From Aliiruegeria sabulilitoris (lineage in GTDB: Bacteria; Pseudomonadota; Alphaproteobacteria; Rhodobacterales; Rhodobacteraceae), in contig NZ_LOAS01000001.1 in assembly GCF_001558155.1 (NCBI RefSeq), positions 431,279-495,278 of the forward strand: 64,000 nt of DNA. Direction: 5' to 3'. The notes beneath the pieces were generated by a model, which saw only the letters and a list, made by a program, of their open reading frames with translations, did not search any database and was not told where the DNA came from. Below, one piece after another: positions 16,843-25,530 of the stretch (position 1 is the stretch's first letter; each line of letters starts with the position of its first letter). A program made the position numbers and the translations under genes.

Positions 16843-17877
16843 CTACTCGATCCATCCCTTGAGATTGTTCGTGATTACCTCACTCAGCGCCGAAATATGG
16901 GGCGCGTCGTCGTTCAGACAGGGAATATAGGTGAAGCTCTCGCCGCCGGCTTCCTCGAAGCTTTCCTTGATCTCCTCGTTGATCTCTTCCAGCGTCTCGA
17001 TGCAATCGGCGGAGAAGGCCGGCGCGATCACCGCGATCCGCTTCTTCCCCTGCCGCGCAAGCTCCGCGACATGGTCGACCGTGTAGGGCCGCAGCCAGTC
17101 TTCCGGCCCGAACTGGCTCTGGAAAGTGGTGCAGATCTTTTCCGGGTCCATCCCCGTCCGCTCCTGCAACAGCCGCGTCGTCTTCTGGCACTGGCAGTGA
17201 TACGGGTCGCCCTCCATCAGGTAGCGTTTCGGCACGCCGTGATAGGAACACACCAGCATGTCCGGCGCTTCCTCCATCCCGGCGAAGCCGCGCTCCACCG
17301 ATTGCGCCAGCGCGTCGATATAGGCGGGTTCGTCGAAATAGGGCGGCACGATCCGGGCCGTGGGTTGCCACTTCTCCTCCATGAGAACGCGGAAGAACTG
17401 GTCATTTGCCGTGGCCGAGGTGGCGCCGGCATAGTGTGGGTAAAGCGGGAAAAACAGGATCTTGCGGCAGCCTTGCTCGATCAGCGCCTTAACCCGCTCC
17501 TTGGTCGATGGGTTACCGTAGCGCATGCACAGATCCACCACGACCTTGTCACCGTAGCGCGCCTGCATCTCGGCGGCGATGGCTTCCTTCTGGGCCCGGC
17601 TGATCGTCATCATCGGGCTCTCGTTCAGCTCGTTGTTCCAGATCGAGCGATAGGCCTCGCCCGAGGTGAACGGCCGCTTGGACAGGATGATGAGTTGCAA
17701 CAGCGGCTGCCATTTCCATTTCGGGTAATCGATCACCCGCTGGTCGCTCAGGAACTCGCTCAGGTAACGCCGCATCGACCAGTAGTCGGTGGCGTCGGGC
17801 GTTCCGAGATTGGCCAGCAACACGCCGATCTTCTCTTCGGGGAAACTCGGGTGGTCATCGGGGCGGGTCATGATCAT
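16843..17877 (-). CDS. hemH: ferrochelatase
   Basis: A 344-residue enzyme inserting Fe2+ into protoporphyrin IX, the last step of haem synthesis. The N-terminus has GVLLANLGTPDAT, the catalytic histidine is in CSYHGVPKRY, and the metal-entry side carries FSADCIETLEEI. The YHCQCQKTTRLL region corresponds to the cysteine-containing segment seen in many proteobacterial ferrochelatases. Length is normal. The start is MIMTRPDD with an AGGA upstream; the ATG two codons later is an alternative. It lies 55 bp downstream of a methyltransferase gene on the same strand and may be cotranscribed with it. Confidence 0.95.
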   Translation of the reverse strand: MIMTRPDDHPSFPEEKIGVLLANLGTPDATDYWSMRRYLSEFLSDQRVIDYPKWKWQPLLQLIILSKRPFTSGEAYRSIWNNELNESPMMTISRAQKEAIAAEMQARYGDKVVVDLCMRYGNPSTKERVKALIEQGCRKILFFPLYPHYAGATSATANDQFFRVLMEEKWQPTARIVPPYFDEPAYIDALAQSVERGFAGMEEAPDMLVCSYHGVPKRYLMEGDPYHCQCQKTTRLLQERTGMDPEKICTTFQSQFGPEDWLRPYTVDHVAELARQGKKRIAVIAPAFSADCIETLEEINEEIKESFEEAGGESFTYIPCLNDDAPHISALSEVITNNLKGWIE

Positions 17878-17932
17878 CGGTCTGTCCTGGCTTTAAGTGG
17901 TCTGGGACCAAATAGAATCGCGGGGTGCTTCG

Positions 17933-18793
17933 TCAATCGTCGTCGGCAATTCGGCCCTGTCCGGCGGGATCGTTCAAGCCGATTTCTTCCGCGCCGAGCG
18001 CATCGGCCAGCCGCGTGGTGGCCGAGCCCGGGCGCAAGGGTTGTGGCTGCGAGGCATCTGGCGCCCATCCGGTCATCACGAGGATCTCGAAAGTGGCACG
18101 GATACGCCCGTCCTCTGTTCCGAACTGGCGGGCATAGTCCTCGGCGGCCTTCAGGAAGAATTCGCGCGGCACCGGCGCCTTGTGCCGGTTGGCCAGCGCA
18201 TTCACCTCGCCCATCGCGCGCAGATCGCGCATCAGGTGGAACATCGTCTCGTATGTCACGGTCAGCGGCAGGCTATCGACCACGGGCAGGGCGAGGCCGG
18301 CGCGCTGCAAGAGCCCGCCAAGGTCACGGATCTCGCCCATTGGCGCCACGCGTGGCGACAACCCGCCCATCACTTCGGTTTCGGCCATGGCGAGGACCTG
18401 TCGAAGCTCGGTGAGGGTCTCGCCGCCGAAACTGAAGCCAAGGAAAAACCCGTCCGGGCGGAGCGCGTGGCGCGCCTGGGCAAGCTGGCCAACCGGGTCA
18501 TCGGCCCAGTGCAGCGCCATGGCGTGGATCACCAGATCATGGGCGGCCAGATCGAGCCCGAGGGTTTCGTCGTCGGAAACCTGCTTGGCATCCGGGCGCA
18601 ATTCTGACCAGAGCGCGGGAAAACCCGAGATCACGGCGGCATCCGTAAACGTCCTGTTAACCAGATGCAGTCTTTCCTCCACCTCGTCCGCCATCATCCG
18701 ATGGAGGAAATCCGCCATGCCGCCTTGGGTGGCGCACGCGCGGGAACGGGCGCGGCTGAGGGCGGCGCGATCGGTCAATCGAGGGGTCGTCAT
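17933..18793 (-). CDS. SAM-dependent methyltransferase, NDUFAF5/BioC-like
   Basis: A 286-residue protein opening with LTDRAALSRARSRA, which resembles the N-terminal segment of alphaproteobacterial homologues of the mitochondrial complex I assembly factor NDUFAF5. The central part has HDLVIHAMALHWADDPVGQL and RPDGFFLGFSFGGETLTELR, typical of this methyltransferase group. The usual glycine-rich SAM loop is not obvious: the segment VISGFPALWSELRP stands where it would be, so binding may be atypical. The mitochondrial homologue hydroxylates an arginine of NDUFS7; whether the bacterial protein does so is unknown. The start codon overlaps that of comF on the other strand. Confidence 0.75.
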   Translation of the reverse strand: MTTPRLTDRAALSRARSRACATQGGMADFLHRMMADEVEERLHLVNRTFTDAAVISGFPALWSELRPDAKQVSDDETLGLDLAAHDLVIHAMALHWADDPVGQLAQARHALRPDGFFLGFSFGGETLTELRQVLAMAETEVMGGLSPRVAPMGEIRDLGGLLQRAGLALPVVDSLPLTVTYETMFHLMRDLRAMGEVNALANRHKAPVPREFFLKAAEDYARQFGTEDGRIRATFEILVMTGWAPDASQPQPLRPGSATTRLADALGAEEIGLNDPAGQGRIADDD

Positions 18794-19538
18794 GCTGGGA
18801 AATGCTGCCTTGCGGTCCGGGTTTCGGGCGATGATGCATGTTGTTTACCCTCCCCATTGCCTGACCTGCAACGCAATCGTCGGCACCGATGGCGGTCTTT
18901 GCGCCGATTGCTGGGGCCGAACGCCGTTTCTAACCGGGTTGCGGTGCGATCTTTGCGGGGTGCCATTGCCGGGCGATGATCCGACCGAGATTGCCTGTTG
19001 CGATGACTGCCTGAGGATCGCCCGTCCGTGGAGCAAGGGGCGCGCCGTGCTTGCCTATCGGGACAATGGCCGCAGGCTCGTGCTGTCCTTCAAGCATGGC
19101 GACCGGACCGAACTGGCCCGGGCGGCCGGCGCCTGGATGGCCATTGCCGCGCGGGATATCCGTCTGCCCGGCCAGATCGTGGCGCCGACGCCGCTGCATT
19201 GGCGCCGCCTGTTCAAACGCCGCTACAACCAGGCCGCGCTGCTCGGGGCGCGGCTGGCGAGTGAACTGGAGCTGGAGCACTGTCCGGACCTGTTGAAACG
19301 GCATCGTTTCACAGGCTCGCAGGAGGGCAAGGGCAGGGATGCCCGGTTTGCCAATCTGGTCGATTCCATCTCGATCAATCCGCGCCAGTCCGTACGGGTC
19401 GCGGACCGGCCCGTCCTGCTTGTGGACGATGTTCTGACTTCCGGTGCGACGCTCGCGGCCTGTGCCGAGGCTTGTTATGCTGCAGGTGCAACAGATGTTC
19501 GGGTCGTGGCTCTGGCGCGGGTGGTCAAGGACGGGTAA
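18792..19538 (+). CDS. comF: ComF family double-zinc-ribbon phosphoribosyltransferase
   Basis: A 248-residue protein. Paired cysteines (CLTC and CADC, then CDLC and CCDDC) form an N-terminal zinc-ribbon segment at about 24-80, followed by a phosphoribosyltransferase domain whose PRPP loop is VLLVDDVLTSGATL (about 212-225). The family is linked to DNA uptake in naturally competent bacteria, and the enzymatic reaction is not established. The ATG at 18792 overlaps the ATG of the divergent methyltransferase; an alternative start at 18834 (MMHVVYPPHC) also fits the family. It heads the plus-strand series comF-grxC-amidase-MarR-thpR. Confidence 0.85.
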   Translation: MLGNAALRSGFRAMMHVVYPPHCLTCNAIVGTDGGLCADCWGRTPFLTGLRCDLCGVPLPGDDPTEIACCDDCLRIARPWSKGRAVLAYRDNGRRLVLSFKHGDRTELARAAGAWMAIAARDIRLPGQIVAPTPLHWRRLFKRRYNQAALLGARLASELELEHCPDLLKRHRFTGSQEGKGRDARFANLVDSISINPRQSVRVADRPVLLVDDVLTSGATLAACAEACYAAGATDVRVVALARVVKDG

Positions 19539-19573
19539 GGTCGCCGCCGGATAAGCCGGAGCCTTGAGAGCAT

Positions 19574-19837
19574 ATGCAGCCTGTCGAAATCTATACCACT
19601 CCCTTTTGCGGTTACTGCCACGCGGCCAAGCGCCTTCTGAAACAGAAGGGTATCTCCTTTTCCGAGGTGGACCTGTCCAGCGCACCCGAGCGCCGGCAGG
19701 AGATGCTGAACCGTTCGAATGGCGGCTATACTGTGCCGCAGATCTTCATCGGCGAAACCCATGTCGGCGGCTGTGACGAGCTCTATGGACTGGAGCGCGC
19801 GGGCAAGCTCGATCCGCTTTTGAACGCCGAGGTCTGA
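19574..19837 (+). CDS. grxC: glutaredoxin 3
   Basis: An 87-residue dithiol glutaredoxin with active site CGYC (residues 12-15; class I enzymes usually have CPYC) and the glutathione-binding TVPQIFIGETHVGGCDEL. It reduces disulfides and glutathione-mixed disulfides in the cytoplasm. The Pro-to-Gly change in the active site is seen in some alphaproteobacterial Grx and may shift the redox potential. It is 35 bp downstream of comF and 9 bp before the amidase gene, so it is part of the same transcript. Confidence 0.93.
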   Translation: MQPVEIYTTPFCGYCHAAKRLLKQKGISFSEVDLSSAPERRQEMLNRSNGGYTVPQIFIGETHVGGCDELYGLERAGKLDPLLNAEV

Positions 19838-19846
19838 TACGGGAAC

Positions 19847-20680
19847 ATGCGGGTAGGACTTCTGCAGCTCAACGTCTCCGACGACCCGGTCGCCAATCTG
19901 ACCGAAACATTGGCGCGGGTGGAGGAAGCTGTGTCGGCGGGCGCCGAATTCGTCCTGACCCCGGAGGTGACGAACTGCCTCTCGGGCAGTGCGACGCGGC
20001 AGCGCAAAGTTCTGCAAGGGCAAGCGGAAGACATAACCCTCGCCGCGCTGCGCAAGGCCGCGGCGAAACACGGGGTCTGGTTGCTGATCGGCTCGCTGGC
20101 GCTCCGGACCGACGACCCGGACGGGCGTTTCGCCAACCGCTCCTTCCTGATCGGCCCTGCGGGCGAAATCGTCGCGCGCTACGACAAGATCCACATGTTC
20201 GACGTGACCGTGTCGGAAACCGAGACCTACCGGGAATCGGCTGGTTACCGACCGGGAACCGAGGCGGTGATCGCCGAGACGCCTTTCGGCAAGATCGGGA
20301 TGACGATCTGCTACGACCTCCGTTTTCCCAATCTTCACCGGCGGCTTGCGCAGGCCGGTGCCGGAATCCTGACAGTCCCGGCCGCCTTTTCGCCCGTCAC
20401 CGGTGCCGCCCATTGGGAGCCGCTGCTGCGGGCTCGTGCCATCGAGACCGGCGCCTTCGTCCTGGCACCGGCACAATGCGGGACGCACCCGAGCAGCCGG
20501 GGCAAGCAGCGGCGCACTTATGGCCATTCCATGGTGGTTGCCCCCTGGGGCGAGGTGTTGGCGGATGCCGGCGAGGACCCCACAGTCATGTTGGTGGATA
20601 TCGACATGGCCGAGGTGGCCCGCGCCCGTTCCCGCGTGCCCTCGCTCACGCATGACCGTCCCTTCGGAGGGCCGGAATGA
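19847..20680 (+). CDS. carbon-nitrogen hydrolase, nitrilase superfamily (Nit1/Nit2-like amidase)
   Basis: A 277-residue amidase with the Glu-Lys-Cys triad in TPEVTNCL, ARYDKIHMFDV and TICYDLRFPNLHRRL. The DKIHMFDVTV and YDLRFPxLxR motifs fit the Nit1/Nit2 branch, whose best-known activity is hydrolysis of deaminated glutathione or omega-amides of 2-oxo acids. Position 9 bp after grxC, another glutathione-related gene, makes the deaminated-glutathione role attractive (inference). Its stop overlaps the MarR regulator start (ATGA). Confidence 0.86.
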   Translation: MRVGLLQLNVSDDPVANLTETLARVEEAVSAGAEFVLTPEVTNCLSGSATRQRKVLQGQAEDITLAALRKAAAKHGVWLLIGSLALRTDDPDGRFANRSFLIGPAGEIVARYDKIHMFDVTVSETETYRESAGYRPGTEAVIAETPFGKIGMTICYDLRFPNLHRRLAQAGAGILTVPAAFSPVTGAAHWEPLLRARAIETGAFVLAPAQCGTHPSSRGKQRRTYGHSMVVAPWGEVLADAGEDPTVMLVDIDMAEVARARSRVPSLTHDRPFGGPE

Positions 20681-21117
20681 GCCAGCAGACCGATAGCCTC
20701 GCCGTGGCGCTGTTTTCCGAGATCTTCACGATCGACCAGCTTGCCCATAATCGCCTTTCCAAGGCGCTGCCCAAGGGGATGGAGCTGAGCCAGTTTTCCG
20801 TGCTCAATCATCTTGCCCGCGTGGGCGAGGAGCGCACGCCCGCGCAGCTCGCGCAAGCTTTCCACCTGACGCGTGGGGCGATGAGCAACACGCTCTCCAA
20901 GCTGGAATGGGCAGGCCACGTGCACGTTCGCCCCGATTGGAACGATGCGCGGCGCAAATTCATCTCGATCAGCCCGTCTGGGAAAGCGGCACGAGAAACG
21001 GCGATTGCGGCGGTCTCTCCGATCATCGCCGAGGTCGTCGAGGAGATCGGTCCGGATCGCGTTCGGCTGGCGCTGCCGGTTCTTCGGGAACTGCGCGAGA
21101 AGCTCGGTGCGGGATAG
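20677..21117 (+). CDS. MarR family transcriptional regulator
   Basis: A 146-residue winged-helix regulator. The DNA-binding part includes LSQFSVLNHLARVGEERTPAQLAQAF, shown here as LSQFSVLNHLARVGEE then RTPAQLAQAF, the recognition helix TRGAMSNTLSKLEWAGHV and the wing RPDWNDARRKFISISPSGK. N- and C-terminal helices form the expected dimer interface. MarR proteins sense small phenolics or oxidants and usually repress adjacent genes. The 4-bp overlap with the amidase gene suggests it may control its own operon; no palindromic operator was found by eye. Confidence 0.86.
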   Translation: MSQQTDSLAVALFSEIFTIDQLAHNRLSKALPKGMELSQFSVLNHLARVGEERTPAQLAQAFHLTRGAMSNTLSKLEWAGHVHVRPDWNDARRKFISISPSGKAARETAIAAVSPIIAEVVEEIGPDRVRLALPVLRELREKLGAG

Positions 21118-21120
21118 GTC

Positions 21121-21669
21121 ATGCGCTGCTTCCTGGCCATTACGCCGCCCGACCCGGTTCTGGACCGCCTGGAAATGCTCTCGGCCCGGTTGCCGGTCGG
21201 CCGGACGCCACCGCGAGAGAACCTGCACCTGACCTTGGCCTTTTTGGATGAAGTGCCGGAGATGCAGGCACGGGATCTGCATCTGGCCCTGAGCGAGATC
21301 TCCCATCCCGCGGTCGAGGTCACCTTTGCCGGGCTGGACCTTTTCGGCGGCGCGAAACCGGAGATCCTGCACGCCGCCGTGCGCCCGGAACCGGGGATCG
21401 TGCATCTTCACGACAAGGTCCAACAAGCGGCCCGCCAGTCCGGACTGGCGCTGAAACGCACCCGCTTTCGCCCGCATGTAACACTCGCGCGCTTCAACCG
21501 CGCGCCGTCGGGCGAAGCGGCGGACAGGCTGGCCGATTTCCTTAGAGCCAACGCGTTGGCCGAGATTCCGGGTTTTCGGGCCGAGAGTTTCTCGCTGTAT
21601 CAGTCAGAACTTGGCCACGGTCCCGCACGCCATAGTGAGCTGGCCCGCTATGAGTTGCAGACCGCCTAG
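21121..21669 (+). CDS. thpR: RNA 2',3'-cyclic phosphodiesterase
   Basis: A 182-residue two-histidine (2H) phosphoesterase. The two HxT motifs are HLTLAFLDE (after NL) and HVTLARF, roughly symmetric in the chain, and the N-terminus MRCFLAITPP is typical of ThpR/LigT. The enzyme opens 2',3'-cyclic phosphates at RNA ends; E. coli LigT can also join tRNA halves. It starts 3 bp after the MarR gene and closes the comF operon, meeting ubiG head-on 6 bp later. Confidence 0.88.
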   Translation: MRCFLAITPPDPVLDRLEMLSARLPVGRTPPRENLHLTLAFLDEVPEMQARDLHLALSEISHPAVEVTFAGLDLFGGAKPEILHAAVRPEPGIVHLHDKVQQAARQSGLALKRTRFRPHVTLARFNRAPSGEAADRLADFLRANALAEIPGFRAESFSLYQSELGHGPARHSELARYELQTA

Positions 21670-21675
21670 ACGCGC

Positions 21676-22422
21676 TTACGCCGGGCGGGTGCTGGCGGTG
21701 ACGTAGTTCACCGAGAGATCGCTGGAGGAAAGCGACCAGCTCCACAGGATCGGGTTGAACACGAACCCAGTCGCGTCCTCATGCCGGAGCCCGGCCTTTT
21801 CCAGCAACTCCTTCAGCTCGTCGGGCGTGATGAACTTGTTCCATTCATGCGTGCCCTTGGGCAGCCAGCGCATCACCCATTCCGCACCGACAATCGCCAT
21901 CGCGAAGCTCTTGGGGTTGCGGTTGATCGTCGAGCAGATCATCAGCCCGCCGGGTTTGAGCAGGTCATGGCAGGCGGTCAGGTAGGCCAGCGGGTCCGAC
22001 ACGTGTTCGACCACTTCCATGTTCAGCAGCACGTCGAACTTCTCGCCCGCCGCGGCCATCTCCTCGGCGGTGATGCAGCGATAGTCGATGTCCAGCCCGG
22101 ACTGCTCGGCATGGATCTGCGCCACCGGGATGTTCCGCGCGGCCGCATCCGCGCCGACAACCGTCGCCCCCAGCCGCGCCATCGGTTCCGACAGCAAGCC
22201 GCCGCCGCAGCCGATATCGAGCAGGCGCAGCCCCTCGAACGGCTTGGGCGCGGTCAGGTCGCGGTCGAACTCGGCGGCGATCTGACGGGTGATGTAATCG
22301 AGACGCGTCGGGTTGAGCATGTGCAGGGGCTTGAACTTGCCCGTAGGGTCCCACCATTCGGCGGCCATCGCTTCGAACTTGGCCACTTCGGCCGGATCGA
22401 CGGTGGTCTGGGACATGTTCAT
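21676..22422 (-). CDS. ubiG: ubiquinone biosynthesis O-methyltransferase
   Basis: A 248-residue SAM methyltransferase that methylates hydroxyl groups at two steps of ubiquinone synthesis. It has [20 protein letters not shown] at about 22-41, the SAM loop [29 protein letters not shown], and [12 protein letters not shown], all characteristic of UbiG. Length is normal. A start at residue 3 ([10 protein letters not shown]) is an alternative. It diverges from the prolyl aminopeptidase gene, leaving 69 bp for both promoters. Confidence 0.95.
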   Translation of the reverse strand: MNMSQTTVDPAEVAKFEAMAAEWWDPTGKFKPLHMLNPTRLDYITRQIAAEFDRDLTAPKPFEGLRLLDIGCGGGLLSEPMARLGATVVGADAAARNIPVAQIHAEQSGLDIDYRCITAEEMAAAGEKFDVLLNMEVVEHVSDPLAYLTACHDLLKPGGLMICSTINRNPKSFAMAIVGAEWVMRWLPKGTHEWNKFITPDELKELLEKAGLRHEDATGFVFNPILWSWSLSSSDLSVNYVTASTRPA

Positions 22423-22491
22423 GCTGCGGCTCCTTGTTCGGGGCGGTGGTTGGGCGTGGCGCCTGCTTTCCGACCGCTATATAGCTCGGTT

Positions 22492-23481
22492 ATGGACAAG
22501 GTCGCGGGACACAAAAGCGCACTGCACTACCTCTATCCGTCGGTTGAACCCTTCGACCGGTGTCTGCTGGATGTTGGCGACGGCCACAAGGTCTATGTCG
22601 AACAATGCGGTGCGCCAGACGGAATTCCGGTGGTTGTGCTGCACGGTGGTCCGGGTGGTGGCTGCAGCCCTGCCATGCGCCGTTACTTCGATCCAGAGAA
22701 ATACCGCATCATCCTGTTTGATCAGCGCGGCTGTGGCATGTCGCGGCCCCATGCGAGCGTCGAGAACAACACGACCTGGCACCTGGTGCGCGACATCGAA
22801 ACGATTCGCGAACATATCGGCGTGGAGCGCTGGGTGGTGTTTGGCGGCAGCTGGGGCGCGACGCTGGGCCTGCTTTATGCACAGGCGCACCCCGATCACG
22901 TGGCCTACCTGGTGCTGCGCGGTGTGTTCCTGATGATGCAGCGCGAGCTCGACTGGTTCTATGGCGGTGGTGCGGGGCAGTTCCACCCTGAAGAGTGGCA
23001 ACACTTCACCAGTCTCATTCCGCCCGAGGAACGCGAAGACCTGATCGGCGCCTATGAAAGGCGTTTGTTCGGCGAGGATCAGACTGCGCAGACATATTTT
23101 GCCCGCGCCTGGTGCCGGTGGGAAAACGCGCTGGCCACGATCCGGAGCGACGGCGCGCATTCGGACGCGCCGGGGCATTACGCGCGCGCCTTTGCCAGGC
23201 TGGAGAACCACTATTTCCGTCACAAGGGATGGCTTGAGCGGGACGCACAGATCCTCGAGGACATGCCGCTGATCTCGAAGATCCCGGGAATCGTCATTCA
23301 GGGCCGGCAAGACATGATCTGCCCGCCGCGCTCGGCCTGGGAGGTTACCGAACGCTGGTCGCGCGGAGAATTGCGAATGGTCGGGTTGGCCGGTCATGCG
23401 TTGAGCGAGCCGGGGATTACCGCCGAGCTAGTGCGCGCGACCAAGGCGCTCCCGCGCATGGCGGGGCAGCTCGGTCTGTAG
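22492..23481 (+). CDS. pip: prolyl aminopeptidase (proline iminopeptidase)
   Basis: A 329-residue alpha/beta hydrolase of peptidase family S33. The oxyanion-hole loop is VVLHGGPGGGCSPAMRRYFD, followed by FDQRGCGMSRPH; the nucleophile is in GGSWGATLGLLYA; the aspartate is probably in QGRQDMICPP and the histidine in LAGHALSEPG. It releases N-terminal proline from peptides in the cytoplasm. The start MDKVAGHKSA was set by the family N-terminus; the open frame continues upstream antisense to ubiG without similarity. The stop is 8 bp from that of the convergent antiporter gene. Confidence 0.94.
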   Translation: MDKVAGHKSALHYLYPSVEPFDRCLLDVGDGHKVYVEQCGAPDGIPVVVLHGGPGGGCSPAMRRYFDPEKYRIILFDQRGCGMSRPHASVENNTTWHLVRDIETIREHIGVERWVVFGGSWGATLGLLYAQAHPDHVAYLVLRGVFLMMQRELDWFYGGGAGQFHPEEWQHFTSLIPPEEREDLIGAYERRLFGEDQTAQTYFARAWCRWENALATIRSDGAHSDAPGHYARAFARLENHYFRHKGWLERDAQILEDMPLISKIPGIVIQGRQDMICPPRSAWEVTERWSRGELRMVGLAGHALSEPGITAELVRATKALPRMAGQLGL

Positions 23482-23489
23482 CGTGCGGC

Positions 23490-24695
23490 TCAGCCGTCCT
23501 TGTCTGCGGAGTCCAGCCGGAAGACCTCGACAGCGTATTTCGCCGATAATCCATGCAGGAAGGCCGAGATCAACACCGCCATGATCGCGGTGACGAGGAT
23601 CGGGTTGCTTCTTTGCAGGTGCTCGAAATCCATGATCACGAACACGGCGAAAAGCGCCGTGGCCAGGCCGCGCGGGCCGAACCAGCCATAGAACAGGCGC
23701 TCGCTCGCCGTCGTGTCGGTTCCCATCAGCGACAGCCAGATCGCCACCGGCCGCACGACGAACAGAGAGATCGCGATCACGGCAACACCGGCGAAGGTAA
23801 TGCTTTCCAGCGCGACCGGCGCAAACAGCGCGCCGATGAAGAAGAAGCTCAGGATGGCAAGAAACTGTCCGTCGCCCTCGATGAACTCCCGCGCATGCGA
23901 GACCGTTCCCTTGGCAAAATTCGCATAGGCGACGCCCGAGACGAAAACCGCGACGAAGGAATTGCCGCCCGCGTGCTCGGCCGCGAAATAGATCACGCCT
24001 ACAAGTGCAAGCACGGCGACCTTGCTCAGACCGTGATCCATAAGCTTGTGCGCCACCGAGAAATTCCGCAGCAGCCCGGCCGCCGCCCCGCCGAGCAGAC
24101 CGACGAGCGCGCCAACCCCGATCTGGACGGCAAGCAGTCGCAGCAGCGATCCGTCGCCAAGCTCGGGATCATTCGCACTGACGGCGAGGCCAGCGAAAAA
24201 GATCACGAAGGGCAGGGCGAGCCCGTCATTCAACCCACTTTCGGCGTTCAGCGTGTTGCGGATGATCTCGGGGATGCGTTCGTTCGACTGGATGGATTGG
24301 CCGAGCGCGGCATCGGTCGGCGCAAGCAGCGCGGCCAGCAGGAAAAGCTCCCAAAGCGGCCAGCCGGGCAGCAACAGCCAGTTCACCAACGCTCCGAGAC
24401 CGATCGCGATGGGAAGCCCGATCAGCAACATGCGCCCGGCGCGCTGCCCGATCCGGTCCACCGCATCGCGGTCGAGCAGGGTGGCATCGGCAAAAAGGAG
24501 CAACGCCAGAGTCATCTCGGCAAGATCATGAAAAATGGTCGCGGAATCATGGGTGAGATGCATTCCGCTCGCACCAAACACCACACCGACGCTGAGGAAA
24601 ATCATCGGCATGGTGATGCCGCGCCGGCTGATGGCTGCGGAAAAGAAGCAATAGAGCAGGATGATGACCGCCGCGCCGAGAACGTGAAAACTCAT
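23490..24695 (-). CDS. CPA1-type cation:proton antiporter (NhaP-like)
   Basis: A 401-residue inner-membrane protein with about 11-12 hydrophobic helices. DATLLDRDAVDRIGQRAGRM and the later LAPTDAALGQSIQSNERIPE and LNAESGLNDGLALPFVIFF contain the TD and ND motifs used for ion binding in CPA1 Na+/H+ exchangers. It probably exports Na+ (or K+) in exchange for protons, useful in a marine setting. The start at 24695 has a GGGAG site 7 bp upstream; the longer open frame begins in the rimP leader and has no membrane character. There is no large cytoplasmic C-terminal domain. Confidence 0.88.
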   Translation of the reverse strand: MSFHVLGAAVIILLYCFFSAAISRRGITMPMIFLSVGVVFGASGMHLTHDSATIFHDLAEMTLALLLFADATLLDRDAVDRIGQRAGRMLLIGLPIAIGLGALVNWLLLPGWPLWELFLLAALLAPTDAALGQSIQSNERIPEIIRNTLNAESGLNDGLALPFVIFFAGLAVSANDPELGDGSLLRLLAVQIGVGALVGLLGGAAAGLLRNFSVAHKLMDHGLSKVAVLALVGVIYFAAEHAGGNSFVAVFVSGVAYANFAKGTVSHAREFIEGDGQFLAILSFFFIGALFAPVALESITFAGVAVIAISLFVVRPVAIWLSLMGTDTTASERLFYGWFGPRGLATALFAVFVIMDFEHLQRSNPILVTAIMAVLISAFLHGLSAKYAVEVFRLDSADKDG

Positions 24696-24840
24696 TAAAA
24701 TCTCCCAAGTTGCTGGAACCTTAGGGGTGGATGAACGTCCGTGGCAATGCACTGGTTCGCCTTGCAGGGCGCAGGAGATTTCCCAGCCCCCCTTGCCAGA
24801 AGGCACCGAAGCACGTATATGCCCGTTCAACAGCGGCGCG

Positions 24841-24898
24841 TCGGTGCTCAACCGAGGTTCCACCGAGAAGTATCGACGGGCCGCGCGCCCGTTTTTTT
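24841..24898 (+). terminator. stem-loop plus intrinsic terminator in the rimP leader (attenuator candidate)
   Basis: The first hairpin pairs TCGGTG (24841-24846) with CACCGA (24861-24866), with an inner AAC/GTT step. Nine bases later comes ACGGGC, loop CGCGC, GCCCGT followed by seven T (24876-24898). The T-run ends only 15 bp before the rimP ATG at 24914. No gene on the plus strand ends upstream of it, so it can only act on the operon's own leader transcript. Confidence 0.8.
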
Positions 24899-24913
24899 GT
24901 GTCCGGACAGAAC

Positions 24914-25513
24914 ATGACCGACCTTATCGCCAAGACGAATATCGACCAACGACTGGCAGAGATCCTGACCCCCGTGATCGAGGGGATGGGTTTCGAGCTT
25001 GTGCGCATCCGGCTTATGTCCGGCAACACGCCGATCTTGCAGATCATGGCCGAGAAGCCGGAGGGTGGCATCGAGGTTGACGACTGTGCCGAGATTTCCA
25101 CTGCCGTTTCCGCGGTGATGGATGTCGAGGACCCGATCGAGGACAATTATACACTGGAAGTGTCCAGCCCCGGCATCGACCGGCCGTTGACCCGGCTGAA
25201 GGATTTCGAGACCTGGGCCGGCTATGTCGCCAAGCTGGAAACCGAGGAGCTGATCGACGGCCGTCGTCGCTTCAAGGGTACGCTGAAGGGTGTCGAAGGC
25301 AACGAGGTGCTGATCGAGATCGACCACGAGGGCGAGCCGGTGATCATCGGGCTCCAGTTCGACTGGCTCTCCGAAGGCAAGCTGGTGCTGACCGACGAGC
25401 TGATCCGCGAGATGCTCAACCAGCGCAAACATGCGGGCGAGATCGACGAAGCCCAGTTCGACGAAGTGCAGACATTCATGGCGTCCGAGGGCGACGCCAA
25501 AGAGAACTCGTAA
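24914..25513 (+). CDS. rimP: ribosome maturation factor RimP
   Basis: A 199-residue protein with the two RimP domains: an N-terminal KH-like part with [12 protein letters not shown] and [12 protein letters not shown], the conserved [19 protein letters not shown] and [20 protein letters not shown], and a C-terminal SH3-like barrel (about 95-170). It helps mature the 30S subunit. The start [11 protein letters not shown] was placed by family N-terminus, after a GGACAG site; the open frame upstream runs through the leader hairpins. First gene of rimP-nusA-ylxR-infB. Confidence 0.95.
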   Translation: MTDLIAKTNIDQRLAEILTPVIEGMGFELVRIRLMSGNTPILQIMAEKPEGGIEVDDCAEISTAVSAVMDVEDPIEDNYTLEVSSPGIDRPLTRLKDFETWAGYVAKLETEELIDGRRRFKGTLKGVEGNEVLIEIDHEGEPVIIGLQFDWLSEGKLVLTDELIREMLNQRKHAGEIDEAQFDEVQTFMASEGDAKENS

Positions 25514-25530
25514 AAGAGGAACAACAAGAG

